Assembly (NCBI GenBank): GCA_030685065.1
Contig: JAUXQH010000135.1
Location: forward strand, 1-64,000
Source of the DNA: Pseudomonadota bacterium
Lineage (GTDB): Bacteria; Myxococcota_A; UBA796; SXON01
Length of the DNA stretch: 64,000 nucleotides
Direction: 5' to 3'
The position numbers and the translations under genes were made by a program. This document shows positions 29,908 through 43,686 of this stretch, piece after piece. The notes below the pieces were generated by a model that did no database searches, was not told the DNA's origin, and worked only from the letters and a program-made list of their open reading frames with translations. Each line of letters opens with the position of its first letter. Within the stretch, counting starts at the first letter, position 1.

Positions 29908-31438
29908 CGGGGGCCCGGCGCCAGAACGTGGCCACGAGCGACAGGAGCCCGACGAGGCTAGCCACGGCTGGAAACCAGCCTCCCCACGTCCGGTAGGGGG
30001 TCTCGAACGTCGCCATGCGGATCGGCACGACCTCGGCGACGTCGGTGTACGGGGTGGTGTAGACCGGGATGGCCCCGTGGGGCTCCACCACCATGCTCAC
30101 GCCGGTGTACGCCACGCGGAGCATCGGCCGCCCGAGCTCGACTGCGTGCACCGCCGACAGCATCGCGTGCTGGTGCGGGGCCGAGGTGTCGCCGAACCAC
30201 CCGTCGTTCGTGATGTTCACGAACACGTCCGCGTTCATGAGGTGCCGCATCTGCGACTCGAGGATGGCTTCGTAGCAGATCGGGGTGGTGAACGTGTAGC
30301 GGCCCGTGTCGAACACGGTCGGGGTCGTTCCGGCCCTGAAGTTGCCGACGCCCTCGATGTAGTCGCGCAGATAGCTCACGGGCCAGGGCAGGTACTCCCC
30401 GAACGGGAGCGGCACCATCTTGTCGTACCGCCCGAGGATCTCGCCACTTTTTCCGAAGAGGTAGGCGGAATTCCAGCTGGCGCGGCGCGTCGGATCCTCA
30501 GGGTCGCGGCTGAACGTGCCGCCGCCGACCAGGAAGTCGAAGCCGCCGCGCTTGGAGAGCTGGGAGAAGATCTCCTTCAGCTTCCCTTCGTTGGGGTTGT
30601 ACCCGATGGAACCCTCGGGCCAGACGACGAGGTCCGGCTTCTGGTCGGCGACGAGCCCGGTGAGCTGCATCCACGACTTCAGCACGTCGTTGCCGCGCTC
30701 CTGGAGGCGGGTCACCATCGTCACGTGCTGCTGCAGGATGGCCGCGCGGACCACCGGCGCGCCGGAGAGCACGGCCTCCACCTCGGCATATCGCCACGCA
30801 CCGAACCCGAGGTTGGCGAGCCACAAGGCGGCGACTCCGAGCATCGCCGGGATGGGCGGCGCCGTGCGCTCGCGGCGGGCGATGAAGAAGGCGGCGATCG
30901 CGCAATTCACGAGGATGACGAGGTAGGAGAGCCCCATCGCGCCGAAGACGCTAGCGAGCTGCCACACCCACGGCACGCGGTATTGCCCGACGCCCTGGTA
31001 ATAGGGGAACAGCGCAGGCTGGAGGTACTCCATGCCCACCCAGACCGCGGGGAAGAGCACGATCCAGGCGCGCCCGAAGCGACGGCGCAGCGGCGGCAAC
31101 GCCATCGCGACGAGGCCGTAGGGAAGCCCCCACACGGCCGCGAAGAGCACGACGATGCCGGCGGCGAGCACCAGGGGGATGTTCGAGAACACCGCAATGG
31201 TCTGTGCGAGCCAGAAAAACAGGCAGAATACGCCCGTGAACCCGCAGAGGTAGCCCAGCTTGAAGTTCAGCCGAGGCTCGTCCGCGCGCAATGCCCAGAA
31301 GAGCGGGACGAAGCTGAACCAGTGGAGCGCGGACAGACCCAGCGGGGGCGAGACGAACAACAACAGGAGGCCGGAGGTCAGCGCCGCGAGGGTGCGCGGG
31401 AGCGCGGGGCGCGAAAAGAGCCCGGGGGAGGGGGTCAA
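29876..31438 (-). CDS. lnt: apolipoprotein N-acyltransferase
   Basis: LVVWPEGSIGYNP, DKMVPLPFGEYLPW, ICYEAILESQM, FVNITNDGWFGDTSAPHQHAMLSAVHAVELGRPMLRVAYTGVS. Confidence 0.9.
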   Translation of the reverse strand: MTPSPGLFSRPALPRTLAALTSGLLLLFVSPPLGLSALHWFSFVPLFWALRADEPRLNFKLGYLCGFTGVFCLFFWLAQTIAVFSNIPLVLAAGIVVLFAAVWGLPYGLVAMALPPLRRRFGRAWIVLFPAVWVGMEYLQPALFPYYQGVGQYRVPWVWQLASVFGAMGLSYLVILVNCAIAAFFIARRERTAPPIPAMLGVAALWLANLGFGAWRYAEVEAVLSGAPVVRAAILQQHVTMVTRLQERGNDVLKSWMQLTGLVADQKPDLVVWPEGSIGYNPNEGKLKEIFSQLSKRGGFDFLVGGGTFSRDPEDPTRRASWNSAYLFGKSGEILGRYDKMVPLPFGEYLPWPVSYLRDYIEGVGNFRAGTTPTVFDTGRYTFTTPICYEAILESQMRHLMNADVFVNITNDGWFGDTSAPHQHAMLSAVHAVELGRPMLRVAYTGVSMVVEPHGAIPVYTTPYTDVAEVVPIRMATFETPYRTWGGWFPAVASLVGLLSLVATFWRRAPVIPASDASSS

Positions 31439-32226
31439 CGGTCCCAACGCGGCGCCCGCTTCTCCAGGAATGCCGCCACGCCCTCCCGCGGCTCCCCGCT
31501 GGTGAGCGCCAGCACCCCGGCACGTGTCTCGACCGCGAGCGCCTCGATCAAGCCGAGATCCGAGGAGGCCCGCACCGCGCTGAGCGCGAGCGCTACCGCC
31601 CGGGGCCCGTTGGCCGCGATGTCCCGGGCGGCGCTTCGGGCCGCCGCGAGAGCTGTACCGGCCGGCACGACGCGCTCGACGACGCCGAGGCGATAGGCCT
31701 CCTCCCCATCCACGCGCCGGGCGGTGCAGATGAGGTCGGCGGCGCGCCCTGGGCCGACGAGGCGCGTGAGCCGCGCGCAGCCGCCCAGGTCGGGGATCAT
31801 CCCGATGCGGACCTCCAGGAGGCCGAGGCTGGCGTCCGCCGCGGCGAACCGCATGTCGCACGCCAGCGCCAGCTCGAGCCCCCCGCCGATGCAGGCGCCT
31901 TCGATGGCGGCGATGGTGGGGCAGGGCAGGTCGGCCAGGGCTTGAAGGCAGCTCTTGAGCTCGGTGATGACCTGCCATGCAACGTGCTCGTCGCCCTCGG
32001 CGATCGCCGGCGCCGCATCCAGGAACAGCGCGTTGTCCGGGTTCAGATCCATTCCCGAGCAGAAGTGCGCGCCGATTCCCGTCACGATGACGGCGCGAAC
32101 GTCGGTCACGGCGTTTGCGGCGCGCCGCAGGTCACGCCACATCCCCATGTCGAGCGCGTTGCGTCTGGACGGCCGGTCGAGCGTGAGTACGGTGACGCCA
32201 TCCTGGGTTTCGCTGATCACTGGCAT
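31435..32226 (-). CDS. enoyl-CoA hydratase/isomerase family protein
   Basis: VLTLDRPSRRNALDMGM; AAIEGACIGGGLELALACDMRFA. Confidence 0.9.
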   Translation of the reverse strand: MPVISETQDGVTVLTLDRPSRRNALDMGMWRDLRRAANAVTDVRAVIVTGIGAHFCSGMDLNPDNALFLDAAPAIAEGDEHVAWQVITELKSCLQALADLPCPTIAAIEGACIGGGLELALACDMRFAAADASLGLLEVRIGMIPDLGGCARLTRLVGPGRAADLICTARRVDGEEAYRLGVVERVVPAGTALAAARSAARDIAANGPRAVALALSAVRASSDLGLIEALAVETRAGVLALTSGEPREGVAAFLEKRAPRWDR

Positions 32227-32257
32227 CCGCCGCTGTTATCCCGTCTTCAGGATGCCC

Positions 32258-32286
32258 GTGGCGCCTCCGTGGCGCCTCCGTGGCGC
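32258..32286. repeat. 11-bp tandem repeat (GTGGCGCCTCC, about 2.7 copies)
   Basis: Direct reading. Confidence 0.7.
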
Positions 32287-32410
32287 AATCTCCTCCACTC
32301 GAGGGGCGCGCGAAATCAGCGCCGAGAGGACGCCAAAACGGCAGAGAGCCGGCGCCTTGCAGCGTCGACTCTCCTGTCCGTACGGTCGGACGATGAACAG
32401 CGAGATCGGA

Positions 32411-34087
<1,677 letters not shown>

Positions 34088-34113
34088 CTAGGTGAGAGGG
34101 GGGGGGAGAAAGC

Positions 34114-34404
34114 CTACTTGTCGAGGACCGCGAGGACGTCTTCTTCACGGAGGATGACGTGCTCTTCGCCTTCGAGCTTGATCTCGTCGCCCGTGTACTT
34201 GCCGAAGAGCACCCGCTCGCCGACCTTGAGGGTCATGGGGCGGATCTTGCCATCTTCGAGGACGCGGCCGGTGCCGACGGCGATGACCTCGGCCTCCTGC
34301 GGCTTCTCCTTGGCGGTGTCAGGGATGATGAGGCCCCCGGCGCTCTTGTTCTCGGTGGTGACGCGCTTGACCAGCACGCGATCGTACAGAGGGCGGAACT
34401 TCAT
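34114..34404 (-). CDS. groES: co-chaperonin GroES
   Basis: [47 protein letters not shown]. Confidence 0.97.
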   Translation of the reverse strand: MKFRPLYDRVLVKRVTTENKSAGGLIIPDTAKEKPQEAEVIAVGTGRVLEDGKIRPMTLKVGERVLFGKYTGDEIKLEGEEHVILREEDVLAVLDK

Positions 34405-34496
34405 GGTCGGACTCCGGTGAAATCAGGGGTTTTTGTCGTGCCGCCGGTGGCGGCCCGAAGGTGCGGGCAGGGGCGAGGCCCAGACCCGAGTGCGGC

Positions 34497-34528
34497 GAAG
34501 GGGTACACACGCCGCGGACCCGCGTCAA
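34497..34528 (-). promoter_or_regulatory. possible heat-shock-type promoter for groES-groEL
   Basis: Minus strand TTGACG (34523-34528) and CCCCTTC (34497-34503), sigma32-like. Confidence 0.3.
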
Positions 34529-34850
34529 CCATCGCCTCGGCGAAAAAGCGAAGCGCGGCGCCGGATCTGCACCATTGCCGATTCGACGCCGCTTCTCCCA
34601 GGGCCCGGCCGAGGTCAGGGCGATTCGTAGGAAGGCCCGAGTCCAGGGAGCAACCATCCAAGCAAAAATCGGGCCAGTTGCGGCGAGGCGGCTCAAACAT
34701 TTTTCTTAGGCACCGTCTTCCCCGGCGGTCTGTCAGCGCGGTTGCCAATATTCAGCGGTGTACCTAATCAAAGAAGAGTCGGTCATGACGGGAGGCTTCC
34801 AGACGCCGCGGTACGCCACGCAAGCGTCCAGGCGGAGGCACGCCGTCGGC

Positions 34851-34878
34851 TTGACGTCGCGAAGGCGGGGATTAGCAT
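34851..34878 (+). promoter_or_regulatory. possible dnaK promoter
   Basis: TTGACG, 16-bp spacer, TAGCAT. Confidence 0.4.
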
Positions 34879-34978
34879 CTGCGGGGCTTCGACGCGTACG
34901 GCTGTGTGCGCGTCGATTCGAAAGCTTCTAAGGTTGTTTGTTTCGCGCTACGGCGCGATTCGGAGAGGGAAACCGGTC

Positions 34979-36880
34979 ATGGGCAAGATCATTGGCATCG
35001 ATCTCGGGACTACGAACTCTGTCGTGGCCGTCATGGAGGGAGACTCCCCCACCGTGATCATCAACGAGGAGGGCGCGCGTACGACCCCGTCGGTGGTGTC
35101 CTTCACCAAGGACGGGGAGCGGCTGGTGGGAGCTACCGCACGCCGGCAGGCGATCATCAATCCGACCCGCACCGTGTACTCGGTGAAGCGGTTCATGGGA
35201 TTGCGTTGGGAGGAGGCCTCGAAGGAGGCGTCCCGCGTGCCCTACAAGATCGTGCGGGCTCCGGACGGCCTGGTCAAGATCCAGGGCGACGACAAGGAGC
35301 ATTCCCCGCCCGAGATCTCGGCGATGATTCTCCAGAAACTCAAGCGCGACGCCGAGAAGTACCTGGGGCAGCCCGTGACCGAGGCGGTCATCACGGTGCC
35401 GGCGTACTTCAATGACGCCCAACGCCAGGCGACCAAGGACGCGGGCCGCATCGCCGGGCTCGACGTGAAGCGGATCATCAACGAGCCGACCGCGGCGGCG
35501 CTGGCCTACGGCTTCGGAAAGAAGAAGAAGGACCAGACGATCGCGGTCTACGACTTCGGTGGCGGCACGTTCGACATTTCCATCCTCGATGTCGGCGACA
35601 ACGTGGTGGAAGTTCGCTCGACCAACGGCGACACGCACCTCGGCGGCGATGACATCGACAACGCGATCATCGACTGGCTCGTCAAGGAGTTCAAGACCGA
35701 GACGGGCATCGACGTCGCGGGCGACAAGATGGTGCTCCAGCGCCTGAAGGACGCCGCGGAGAAGGCGAAGATCGAGCTCTCCTCGAGCCAGTCCGCCCAG
35801 ATCTCGCTGCCGTTCCTCTCGGCCGACAAGGACGGCCCGAAGCACCTCGAGCGCAGCCTCTCCCGGGCCCGCTTCGAGCAGATGATCGAGCCCATCGTCG
35901 AGCGCACGATGGAGCCCTGCCGGCTCGCATTGCGGGACGCGAAGGTGGCCGCGGGCGACATCGACGAGGTCATCCTCGTCGGCGGCTCCACGCGCATCCC
36001 GCTCGTCCAGAAGAAGGTCAAGGAGCTCTTCGGCAAGGAGCCGAACCGCTCCGTGAACCCGGACGAGGTCGTGGCGCTCGGGGCCGCGGTCCAGGGCGGC
36101 GTGCTCGGCGGCGACGTGACCGACATGCTCCTGCTCGACGTGACCCCGCTGTCGCTCGGCATCGAGACCCTCGGCGGCGTGATGACGACGCTCATCACCC
36201 GCAACGCGACGATTCCCACCAGCAAGGGGGAGACGTTCAGCACCGCGGCCGACGGCCAGACCGCGGTCGATGTGCACGTCTACCAGGGCGAGCGCCCGCT
36301 CGCGAAGGACAACCGCCTCCTCGGTACGTTCCGGCTCGACGGCATCACGCCGGCGGCGCGCGGGGTACCCCAGGTCGAGGTCACGTTCGACATCGATGCG
36401 AACGGAATCCTGAACGTCAAGGCCAAGGACAAGGCGACGAGCCGCGAGCAGAAGATCACGATCACGTCCTCCTCCGGCCTCTCGAAGGAAGACGTGGACA
36501 AGCTCGTGCGCGAGGCGGCGGCGAACGAGTCGGTCGACAAGGGCAAGCGTGAGCTCATCGAGGAGCGGAACAAGCTCGACAACCTCGTCTACCAGACGGA
36601 CAAGGCCCTCCGCGAGAGCCGCGACAAGATGCCCCCCGACCAGGTCAGCGTGGTCGAGAGCGCGTTGGTCGACGCGAAGTCGGCGCTCGACAGCGACGAC
36701 GCCGCCCGCATGAAGGACGCCTTCGAGAAGCTCACCCAGGCGAGCTACAAGTTGGCCGAGACGATGTACCAGGGCGCCGGTGCCCCCGGCGGCGCGGGCG
36801 CGGCGCCGGGCGCCGGAGACGCCGCGGGTGGCGCAAAGAAGGGCGATGACGTCATCGACGCGGACTTCGAAGAGGCGTAG
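34979..36880 (+). CDS. dnaK: molecular chaperone DnaK
   Basis: [35 protein letters not shown]; ends [11 protein letters not shown]. Confidence 0.98.
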   Translation: MGKIIGIDLGTTNSVVAVMEGDSPTVIINEEGARTTPSVVSFTKDGERLVGATARRQAIINPTRTVYSVKRFMGLRWEEASKEASRVPYKIVRAPDGLVKIQGDDKEHSPPEISAMILQKLKRDAEKYLGQPVTEAVITVPAYFNDAQRQATKDAGRIAGLDVKRIINEPTAAALAYGFGKKKKDQTIAVYDFGGGTFDISILDVGDNVVEVRSTNGDTHLGGDDIDNAIIDWLVKEFKTETGIDVAGDKMVLQRLKDAAEKAKIELSSSQSAQISLPFLSADKDGPKHLERSLSRARFEQMIEPIVERTMEPCRLALRDAKVAAGDIDEVILVGGSTRIPLVQKKVKELFGKEPNRSVNPDEVVALGAAVQGGVLGGDVTDMLLLDVTPLSLGIETLGGVMTTLITRNATIPTSKGETFSTAADGQTAVDVHVYQGERPLAKDNRLLGTFRLDGITPAARGVPQVEVTFDIDANGILNVKAKDKATSREQKITITSSSGLSKEDVDKLVREAAANESVDKGKRELIEERNKLDNLVYQTDKALRESRDKMPPDQVSVVESALVDAKSALDSDDAARMKDAFEKLTQASYKLAETMYQGAGAPGGAGAAPGAGDAAGGAKKGDDVIDADFEEA

Positions 36881-36935
36881 ACGGACAGGCTGCGGGGGCC
36901 GTCGATGGGGCGGCCCCCGACCTTGTGGAGGATAG

Positions 36936-38051
36936 ATGGCGGGTAAGCGCGACTTCTACGAAGTGCTCGGCGTGGCACGTGGTGCTTCCGCCAACGAGAT
37001 CAAGAAAGCCTTTCGGCAGATGGCGATGAAGTTTCATCCGGACAAGAATCCGGACGACAAGGAAGCCGAGGCTCGCTTCAAGGAAGTGGCCGAGGCTTAC
37101 GAGATCCTGGGAGATGACCAGAAGCGGCAGATGTACGACCGCTTTGGGCACGATGGTCTGCGAGGGGCCGGCTTCAACACCGGCTTCAACAACCAGGAAG
37201 AGATCTTCTCGCACTTCTCCGACATCTTCGGTGACCTCTTCGGCTTCGGTGGCGGAGGGGGCGGGCGCCGTCGCGGGCCCCGCCGCGGGCCCGATCTCGA
37301 ATACCCGCTCACGGTGGAGTTCCTCGAGGCGGCCAAGGGCTGCGAGAAGGAGATCCAGGTCCCCAAGCACGCCATCTGCCAGGAGTGCGACGGCAACGGC
37401 GCAGCCCCCGGGAGCCAGCCGCAGGTCTGTGCGACGTGCCGCGGGGCGGGCGAGGTGGTTCAGGCCCAGATGTTCCTCCGAATCCGCACCACCTGCCCGA
37501 GCTGCGGCGGGCGGGGCAAGGTGATCAAGGACCCCTGCGCGCCGTGCGAGGGCAGCGGTCGTACGCGGGTGAGCGAGAAGCTGAAGGTCACGATCCCGGG
37601 CGGGATCGACGACGGAATGCAGCTGCGGTTGCAGGGCAAGGGCGATGCCGGCGATTCGGGCGCTCCGGCCGGGGATCTCTACATCACCATTCGTGTGGCG
37701 GAGCACGAGATCTTCGGCCGCGATGGCAACAATGTCTTGTGCCAGGTGCCGATCAGCTACGCGACCGCGTGCCTGGGCGGAGGGATCTCCGTCCCGACGA
37801 TCGACGGCGAGGAGAACCTCGAGGTCGAGGGCGGCACGCCGTCGGGCAAGGTGTTCACCCTGCGTGAGAAGGGCATCCCCTCGCTGAACGGGCGAGGCCG
37901 AGGTGACCAGCTCGTTCAGGTCGTCGTCGCCGTGCCGAAGAACATGTCGGCCAAGGAAGAAGAGCTGGTACGTCAGCTCGCGGCGCTCCAAGAGGCCAAG
38001 GTGGCCGACCGGAGCATCTGGAAGGAGTTCCTCAACCGGTGGACCAGCTAG
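36936..38051 (+). CDS. dnaJ: molecular chaperone DnaJ
   Basis: J-domain with HPDKN; four CxxCxGxG motifs. Confidence 0.97.
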   Translation: MAGKRDFYEVLGVARGASANEIKKAFRQMAMKFHPDKNPDDKEAEARFKEVAEAYEILGDDQKRQMYDRFGHDGLRGAGFNTGFNNQEEIFSHFSDIFGDLFGFGGGGGGRRRGPRRGPDLEYPLTVEFLEAAKGCEKEIQVPKHAICQECDGNGAAPGSQPQVCATCRGAGEVVQAQMFLRIRTTCPSCGGRGKVIKDPCAPCEGSGRTRVSEKLKVTIPGGIDDGMQLRLQGKGDAGDSGAPAGDLYITIRVAEHEIFGRDGNNVLCQVPISYATACLGGGISVPTIDGEENLEVEGGTPSGKVFTLREKGIPSLNGRGRGDQLVQVVVAVPKNMSAKEEELVRQLAALQEAKVADRSIWKEFLNRWTS

Positions 38052-38106
38052 GCCGCCGTTCCGCGGAAGTCGTGGCCCGTCGCAGGTGTCGTCGGTGGAG
38101 GGAAAG

Positions 38107-39114
<1,008 letters not shown>

Positions 39115-39127
39115 GGGCGGCATCGTC

Positions 39128-39985
39128 GTGCTTACCTCCGAAGAGCTCCGCCAGATCCGTCGTCTCCACGTGCAGGCAGGCCGTCGTGTGGACAGCCTGC
39201 TCGCTGGCGACTACCGCTCCGCCTTCAAGGGCAGCGGGATGGAATTCGAGGAGGTACGCCAATACGTCCCGGGAGACGACGTTCGGCGAATCGACTGGAA
39301 CGTCACGGCCCGTACGGGCGAAGCCTTCATCAAGGAGTTCCGAGAGGAGCGCGAGCTGACCCTCCTGGTCTTGCTCGACGTGAGCGGATCGGTACGGTTC
39401 GGCTCGGGCGGCCGCGACGGTCGCACGGACAAGAGGCTCCAGATGGCGCGGGTCGCAGGCGGGCTCGCCTACGCGGCCCTGCGTACGGGCGACCGCGTCG
39501 GGCTGCTGACGTTCAGCGATCGCATCCACCACTACCTGCCCCCCCGACGGAGCCGAGGCCACGGCTGGCAGGTGATCAGCGCCGCGTTCGAGCACGTGGG
39601 GGACGACCACGGCACCGACATCGCCGGAGCGCTGGCCTACGCCACGAAGGTGCTCAAGCGCCGCGCGGTCGTCGCCGTGTTGTCGGACTTCCAGGCGGCG
39701 CGTCCGTTCGGGCCGGAGCTCGGGGCGCTGGTGCGTCGCCACAAGACGCATGCCCTGTTGTTCCACGATCCGCGCGAGCAGGCCCTCCCCAACGTGGGAA
39801 TCGTGTCCCTACGGGACGCCGAAACCGGAGAGATCAACGTCATCGACTCGTCGGCGCTGCACGCCGCGCGCTCGGTAGACAGCCGGCTCGGCGAGCTCCG
39901 ACGCCACGGAGTGCGCGCGAGCGCGGTCTCGACGGACGAGGACGCCTTCTTGCGGCTTCAGCTGCACTTTCGGGGCGCGCGATGA
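39128..39985 (+). CDS. DUF58 domain protein
   Basis: GSGMEFEEVRQYVPGDDVRRIDWNVTARTGEAFIKEFREERELTLLVLLDVSGS. Confidence 0.9.
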   Translation: MLTSEELRQIRRLHVQAGRRVDSLLAGDYRSAFKGSGMEFEEVRQYVPGDDVRRIDWNVTARTGEAFIKEFREERELTLLVLLDVSGSVRFGSGGRDGRTDKRLQMARVAGGLAYAALRTGDRVGLLTFSDRIHHYLPPRRSRGHGWQVISAAFEHVGDDHGTDIAGALAYATKVLKRRAVVAVLSDFQAARPFGPELGALVRRHKTHALLFHDPREQALPNVGIVSLRDAETGEINVIDSSALHAARSVDSRLGELRRHGVRASAVSTDEDAFLRLQLHFRGAR

Positions 39986-40776
39986 TGGCGCTGGTGTTGG
40001 CGTTGTGCGGGTGCCAGGGCGGCGCTTCCGTGCCCCTGGCCCCCGAGGCTCCGGTGTGGGTCGAGGCGCGACACGTAGCGAAGGGAGAGCCGGTGCGGCT
40101 CCACGCGCCGACCGGCAGCGCCCTCCCAGCGGTCGAGGGCCTCGTCGCGACCGAGGTTGCGGTGGAGGAGGGTGGGACCACGCTCTGGGAGCTCCGCGGC
40201 GGTCCGGGCTCGTACGTGCTGGACGTCCCGGTCGGGGCGGGCCCCGTGTCTCGTGTCTTCGTCGACATCGGTGTCGACGGTCCGACCGGCGGCCCGATGG
40301 AAGATCTGGCGGACGTGCCCCCGCCGGTCCCGCCCTGGTGGCCGAGGGCCGCCGCCATCACCGCTGCCGTCGCGACGCTCGTGGCCGTGGGCCTGTTCGC
40401 CTGGCGAAAGCTCCGCCCCGTACCGCCCCCGGCCCCCGCGGAGCCGGCCGATCAGGTCGCGCGGCGCGCCTGGGCCTCGCTGCGGGCGCGCGGCGATCTC
40501 GAGCCCGACCTGCTGGCCGCTGGGCTCTCCTCCGTGTTCCGCCGCTACCTCGAGGCCGTGCACGCCTGGCCGGCTACGTCCCGCACCTCGCGTGAAATCC
40601 TCGATGCCCTGGCGGGAGATCTCCCCGTGATGCAGCTCGAGCGCGCGCGTCGGCTGCTGAACGCGATGGACATCGTGCGTTTCAGCGAGCGATCGGCGCA
40701 CGAAGGGTTCTTCGCGGCGCTCGACGACGACTTCGAGGCCCTGCTCTCGGTTCGCGCGGGGGCGTCGCGTGCTTGA
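39982..40776 (+). CDS. Bat-operon membrane protein (DUF4381-like)
   Basis: Position between DUF58 and VWA genes, single TM plus helical C-terminal domain; 4-bp overlap upstream. Confidence 0.65.
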   Translation: MMALVLALCGCQGGASVPLAPEAPVWVEARHVAKGEPVRLHAPTGSALPAVEGLVATEVAVEEGGTTLWELRGGPGSYVLDVPVGAGPVSRVFVDIGVDGPTGGPMEDLADVPPPVPPWWPRAAAITAAVATLVAVGLFAWRKLRPVPPPAPAEPADQVARRAWASLRARGDLEPDLLAAGLSSVFRRYLEAVHAWPATSRTSREILDALAGDLPVMQLERARRLLNAMDIVRFSERSAHEGFFAALDDDFEALLSVRAGASRA

Positions 40777-41731
40777 ATGGATGCATCCCGCGTGGTTGTT
40801 GGCGTTGCCCCTGGCGTTGCTCCCGTGGCTCGCATGGCTGCGACCCCACACGATCCGGTTCTCGGCCCTTCGCAGCGTGACGTCGCGCCGCACCTGGCGC
40901 AGCTTCGGCGCCCCGGTCCTGCCGCTCCTCGAGTGCGTCGCGATCCTCGGCGTGGTCCTGGCGTTGGCGCGTCCCCAGGAGGTTCGACGGGAGACGCTCC
41001 GCGAGTCCCAGGGCATCGACATCCTGTTGGCCATCGACACCAGCGGGTCGATGGACGCACCGGACATGCGCGCCGGGCCGCGGGAGCTGACGCGGCTCGA
41101 GGCCTCCAAGCTGGTGATGACCCAGTTCGTCGACGAGCGCCCGGATGATCGCATCGCGCTGGAGGTGTTCGGGGAGGATGCCTTCGTGCAGGTGCCCCTG
41201 ACGCTCGATCACGAGGCGCTGTCGGACTTCATTTCGCAGCTCGAGATCGGCATGGCCGGCAAGAACGCAACCGCCGTCGGGACGGCCATCGCCATCGGCG
41301 TGAAGCGGATGAAGGAACTCGACGCGCCGTCGAGGGTCATGATCCTCGTGACGGACGGACGGTCGAACGCAGGGAGCGTCACGCCGCTCCAAGCGGCGGA
41401 GGCCGCGGCCGCACTGGGAGTGCGCGTGTACACGATCGGCGTCGGGAGCGCGGGGCGCGGCGGCTTGTTCGGGGGGATGGGCGGCGCGGACGTCGACGAA
41501 CGTTCGCTCAATGCCGTTGCCGTACGCACCGGCGCCCGGTACTTCCGCGCCGCGGATACCAACGCGCTCGCGCAGGTCTACGCCGAGATCGATCAGCTCG
41601 AGCCGTCGACCGGCCGCACCAAGGAATTCGTCCATCGCGACGAGCGGTACCTCCTGGCGCTGGTTCCGGCGCTGCTGATGTTCGTCGTCCACATGGGCCT
41701 GGGGGCCACCGTGCTCCGGAGGCTCCCGTGA
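40769..41731 (+). CDS. VWA domain protein, BatA-like
   Basis: ILLAIDTSGSMDAPDM MIDAS motif; N- and C-terminal TM segments. Confidence 0.88.
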   Translation: MLEWMHPAWLLALPLALLPWLAWLRPHTIRFSALRSVTSRRTWRSFGAPVLPLLECVAILGVVLALARPQEVRRETLRESQGIDILLAIDTSGSMDAPDMRAGPRELTRLEASKLVMTQFVDERPDDRIALEVFGEDAFVQVPLTLDHEALSDFISQLEIGMAGKNATAVGTAIAIGVKRMKELDAPSRVMILVTDGRSNAGSVTPLQAAEAAAALGVRVYTIGVGSAGRGGLFGGMGGADVDERSLNAVAVRTGARYFRAADTNALAQVYAEIDQLEPSTGRTKEFVHRDERYLLALVPALLMFVVHMGLGATVLRRLP

Positions 41732-43686
41732 ACTGGGCCCGCCCGGATCTGTTGGCGTTGCTGCTCCTGGTCCCGCTGGCACTGCTGGTCGTCGTCTACG
41801 CAGAGCGCGCACGATGGCGCAACCTCACGCTGCTCGCGGCCCTGGACGTGCTCCCGACGCTCCTCCCACCCCGCCTCCGCTCCATCCGCACCTGGCAGGC
41901 GGTGCTCGCCGTCGTGACGACTCTCGCGCTCGCCCTGGCGGCCGCCGGGCCGCGCCTCGGTTTTGAGTGGCAACAGCAAAAGGTTGAGGGCATCTCCCTC
42001 GTCGTGGTCCTCGACGTGTCGCGGAGCATGGACGCCCAGGACGTCTCGCCGTCCCGCATCGAGCGCGCCCGCCGGGAGATCCTCGATCTGGTGGGCCTTC
42101 TCCGCGGGGATGCGGTGGGGCTCGTGATCTTCGCCGCCGGCCCCTACGTTCGCATCCCTCTGACGGTGGACTACGACACGTTCACCTGGGCAGTGAAGGA
42201 CAGTTCGTCGCTCACCATCCGCGCCCAGGGCAGCGCGCTCGCGGGTGCGCTCGACGCCGCGTCCGGGCTCCTCGAGAAGGCCGAAGGGTCGGGGAAGGCC
42301 ATCCTCCTCGTCAGTGATGGGGAGTCTCACGACGATCCCGCGACGATGGACGCCGCGCTCGCGCGGGTTCTCGCTGCGGGGGTGCGGGTTTATGCCCTCG
42401 GGGTCGGCGAGCCCGGCGGCGCGCCGATCCCGCTGGAGGAGGGCGGCTTCAAGAAGGACGCCTCGGGCGATGTGGTGTTGTCCCGTCTGGACGAAGTTGT
42501 GCTTCAGCGGCTTGCCGCCGCCACTGGTGGGGCCTACGTGCGGGCGGTGGCCTCCGATGAAGATGTACGCGCGCTGTACGAGACGGAGATCCGCGGCAAG
42601 CTGGAGGCTTCGGAGCGGAGCGTGCGTCGCGAGAAGCTCCCGCTGGAGCGGTTCCAGTGGCCGCTCGGGCTGGCGCTCGTGAGCATGTCCATCTCGGCCG
42701 GGATCGGGATCGGTCGGCGTCGCGGAGGTGCCGCACGGGCCGCGCGGGGCGGCGCCGCGGCTGGGCTCCTCGTCGCCCTCCTCTTCGGGGCGTCGACCGA
42801 CGCCTGGGCGGGACCCGCCGAGGATGGGAAGGCGGCGCTTCGTGCCGAGCAGTGGGAGAAGGCCGCCGAGCTTCTCGGGCAGGCGCGCGTGGAGAACCCT
42901 CGGGATGCCGAGGCGACACGTGGGTTGGCGGAGGCGCTGTACCGCTCCGGACGCGTGCGCGAGGCCGAGCAGCTCTTCCGGACGCTCGCCGAGCAGGACC
43001 CGGCCCATCGCGCGGTCCACCTCTACAACGCCGGCAACGCGGCGTACCGCGGTGGCCGCCTCGCGGATGCGCTGCAGGACTTCCGCTCCGCCGCCCAGGC
43101 CGACCCGCAATTCAAGCCCGCGCAGACGAACGCCACCGCGGTCGAGCGGGAGCTGGCGGCCCGCACCGAGCCGCCGCCCCCCGAATCGGGAGAGGAGCAA
43201 GGAGAGGAGCAGGCGGGCGAGCAGGAGGAGCAGGCCTCGGGCGAGCAGCAGGGCCAGGATGGACAGGCCGAGGGCCAGGAGCCACCGCCCGGCGAGGAGG
43301 CGCAGGACCAGGGCAAGGGCGGCGAGCCGGGGGAAGATCCCGGAAAGGCTGGCGAAGACGGCCAGGCATCCGAAGGCCCGCCTCCGGAGGGCGGCCCCAG
43401 CGGGAAGCCCGGGACGGGGTCGGACGTGGACGACGCCGGGCGTCGCGAGGGGACGCCGCTGGACGGCCAGGGCGAGCCGACGGACCAGGAGCCAGGAGCC
43501 GAGGGGGAGCCCGCGCTCTCCTCGGAGGGCGAGGACGGGGTGGAGGCCACGGGTGAGGCCGAGGACGGCACACCCAACGGCACGGGCGAGATGACCCGCG
43601 AGCAGGCCGCCCGCCTCGTGGACTCCGTCCCGGACGGGACGCCGCGGGTGGTCGTGGGCGGCCGTGGCACGGAGAAGGACTGGTGA
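41728..43686 (+). CDS. VWA domain + TPR protein, BatB/BatC-like fusion
   Basis: VVVLDVSRSMDAQDVSPSRIERA; TPR region; long Glu/Gln/Gly-rich C-terminus. Confidence 0.88.
   Translation: MNWARPDLLALLLLVPLALLVVVYAERARWRNLTLLAALDVLPTLLPPRLRSIRTWQAVLAVVTTLALALAAAGPRLGFEWQQQKVEGISLVVVLDVSRSMDAQDVSPSRIERARREILDLVGLLRGDAVGLVIFAAGPYVRIPLTVDYDTFTWAVKDSSSLTIRAQGSALAGALDAASGLLEKAEGSGKAILLVSDGESHDDPATMDAALARVLAAGVRVYALGVGEPGGAPIPLEEGGFKKDASGDVVLSRLDEVVLQRLAAATGGAYVRAVASDEDVRALYETEIRGKLEASERSVRREKLPLERFQWPLGLALVSMSISAGIGIGRRRGGAARAARGGAAAGLLVALLFGASTDAWAGPAEDGKAALRAEQWEKAAELLGQARVENPRDAEATRGLAEALYRSGRVREAEQLFRTLAEQDPAHRAVHLYNAGNAAYRGGRLADALQDFRSAAQADPQFKPAQTNATAVERELAARTEPPPPESGEEQGEEQAGEQEEQASGEQQGQDGQAEGQEPPPGEEAQDQGKGGEPGEDPGKAGEDGQASEGPPPEGGPSGKPGTGSDVDDAGRREGTPLDGQGEPTDQEPGAEGEPALSSEGEDGVEATGEAEDGTPNGTGEMTREQAARLVDSVPDGTPRVVVGGRGTEKDW

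Noticed and set aside
34870-34885. TTAGCATCT resembling a CIRCE half-site near dnaK
   Set aside because: No matching GAGTGCTAA second half.
34405-34978. Possible tRNA in the groES-dnaK intergenic region (GATTCG-like T-loop bits)
   Set aside because: No cloverleaf, acceptor stem or CCA-compatible arrangement could be assembled.
36894-36918. GGGGGCCG/CGGCCCCC hairpin between dnaK and dnaJ
   Set aside because: Short, no U-tract, in a continuous operon; not enough to call a terminator or attenuator.
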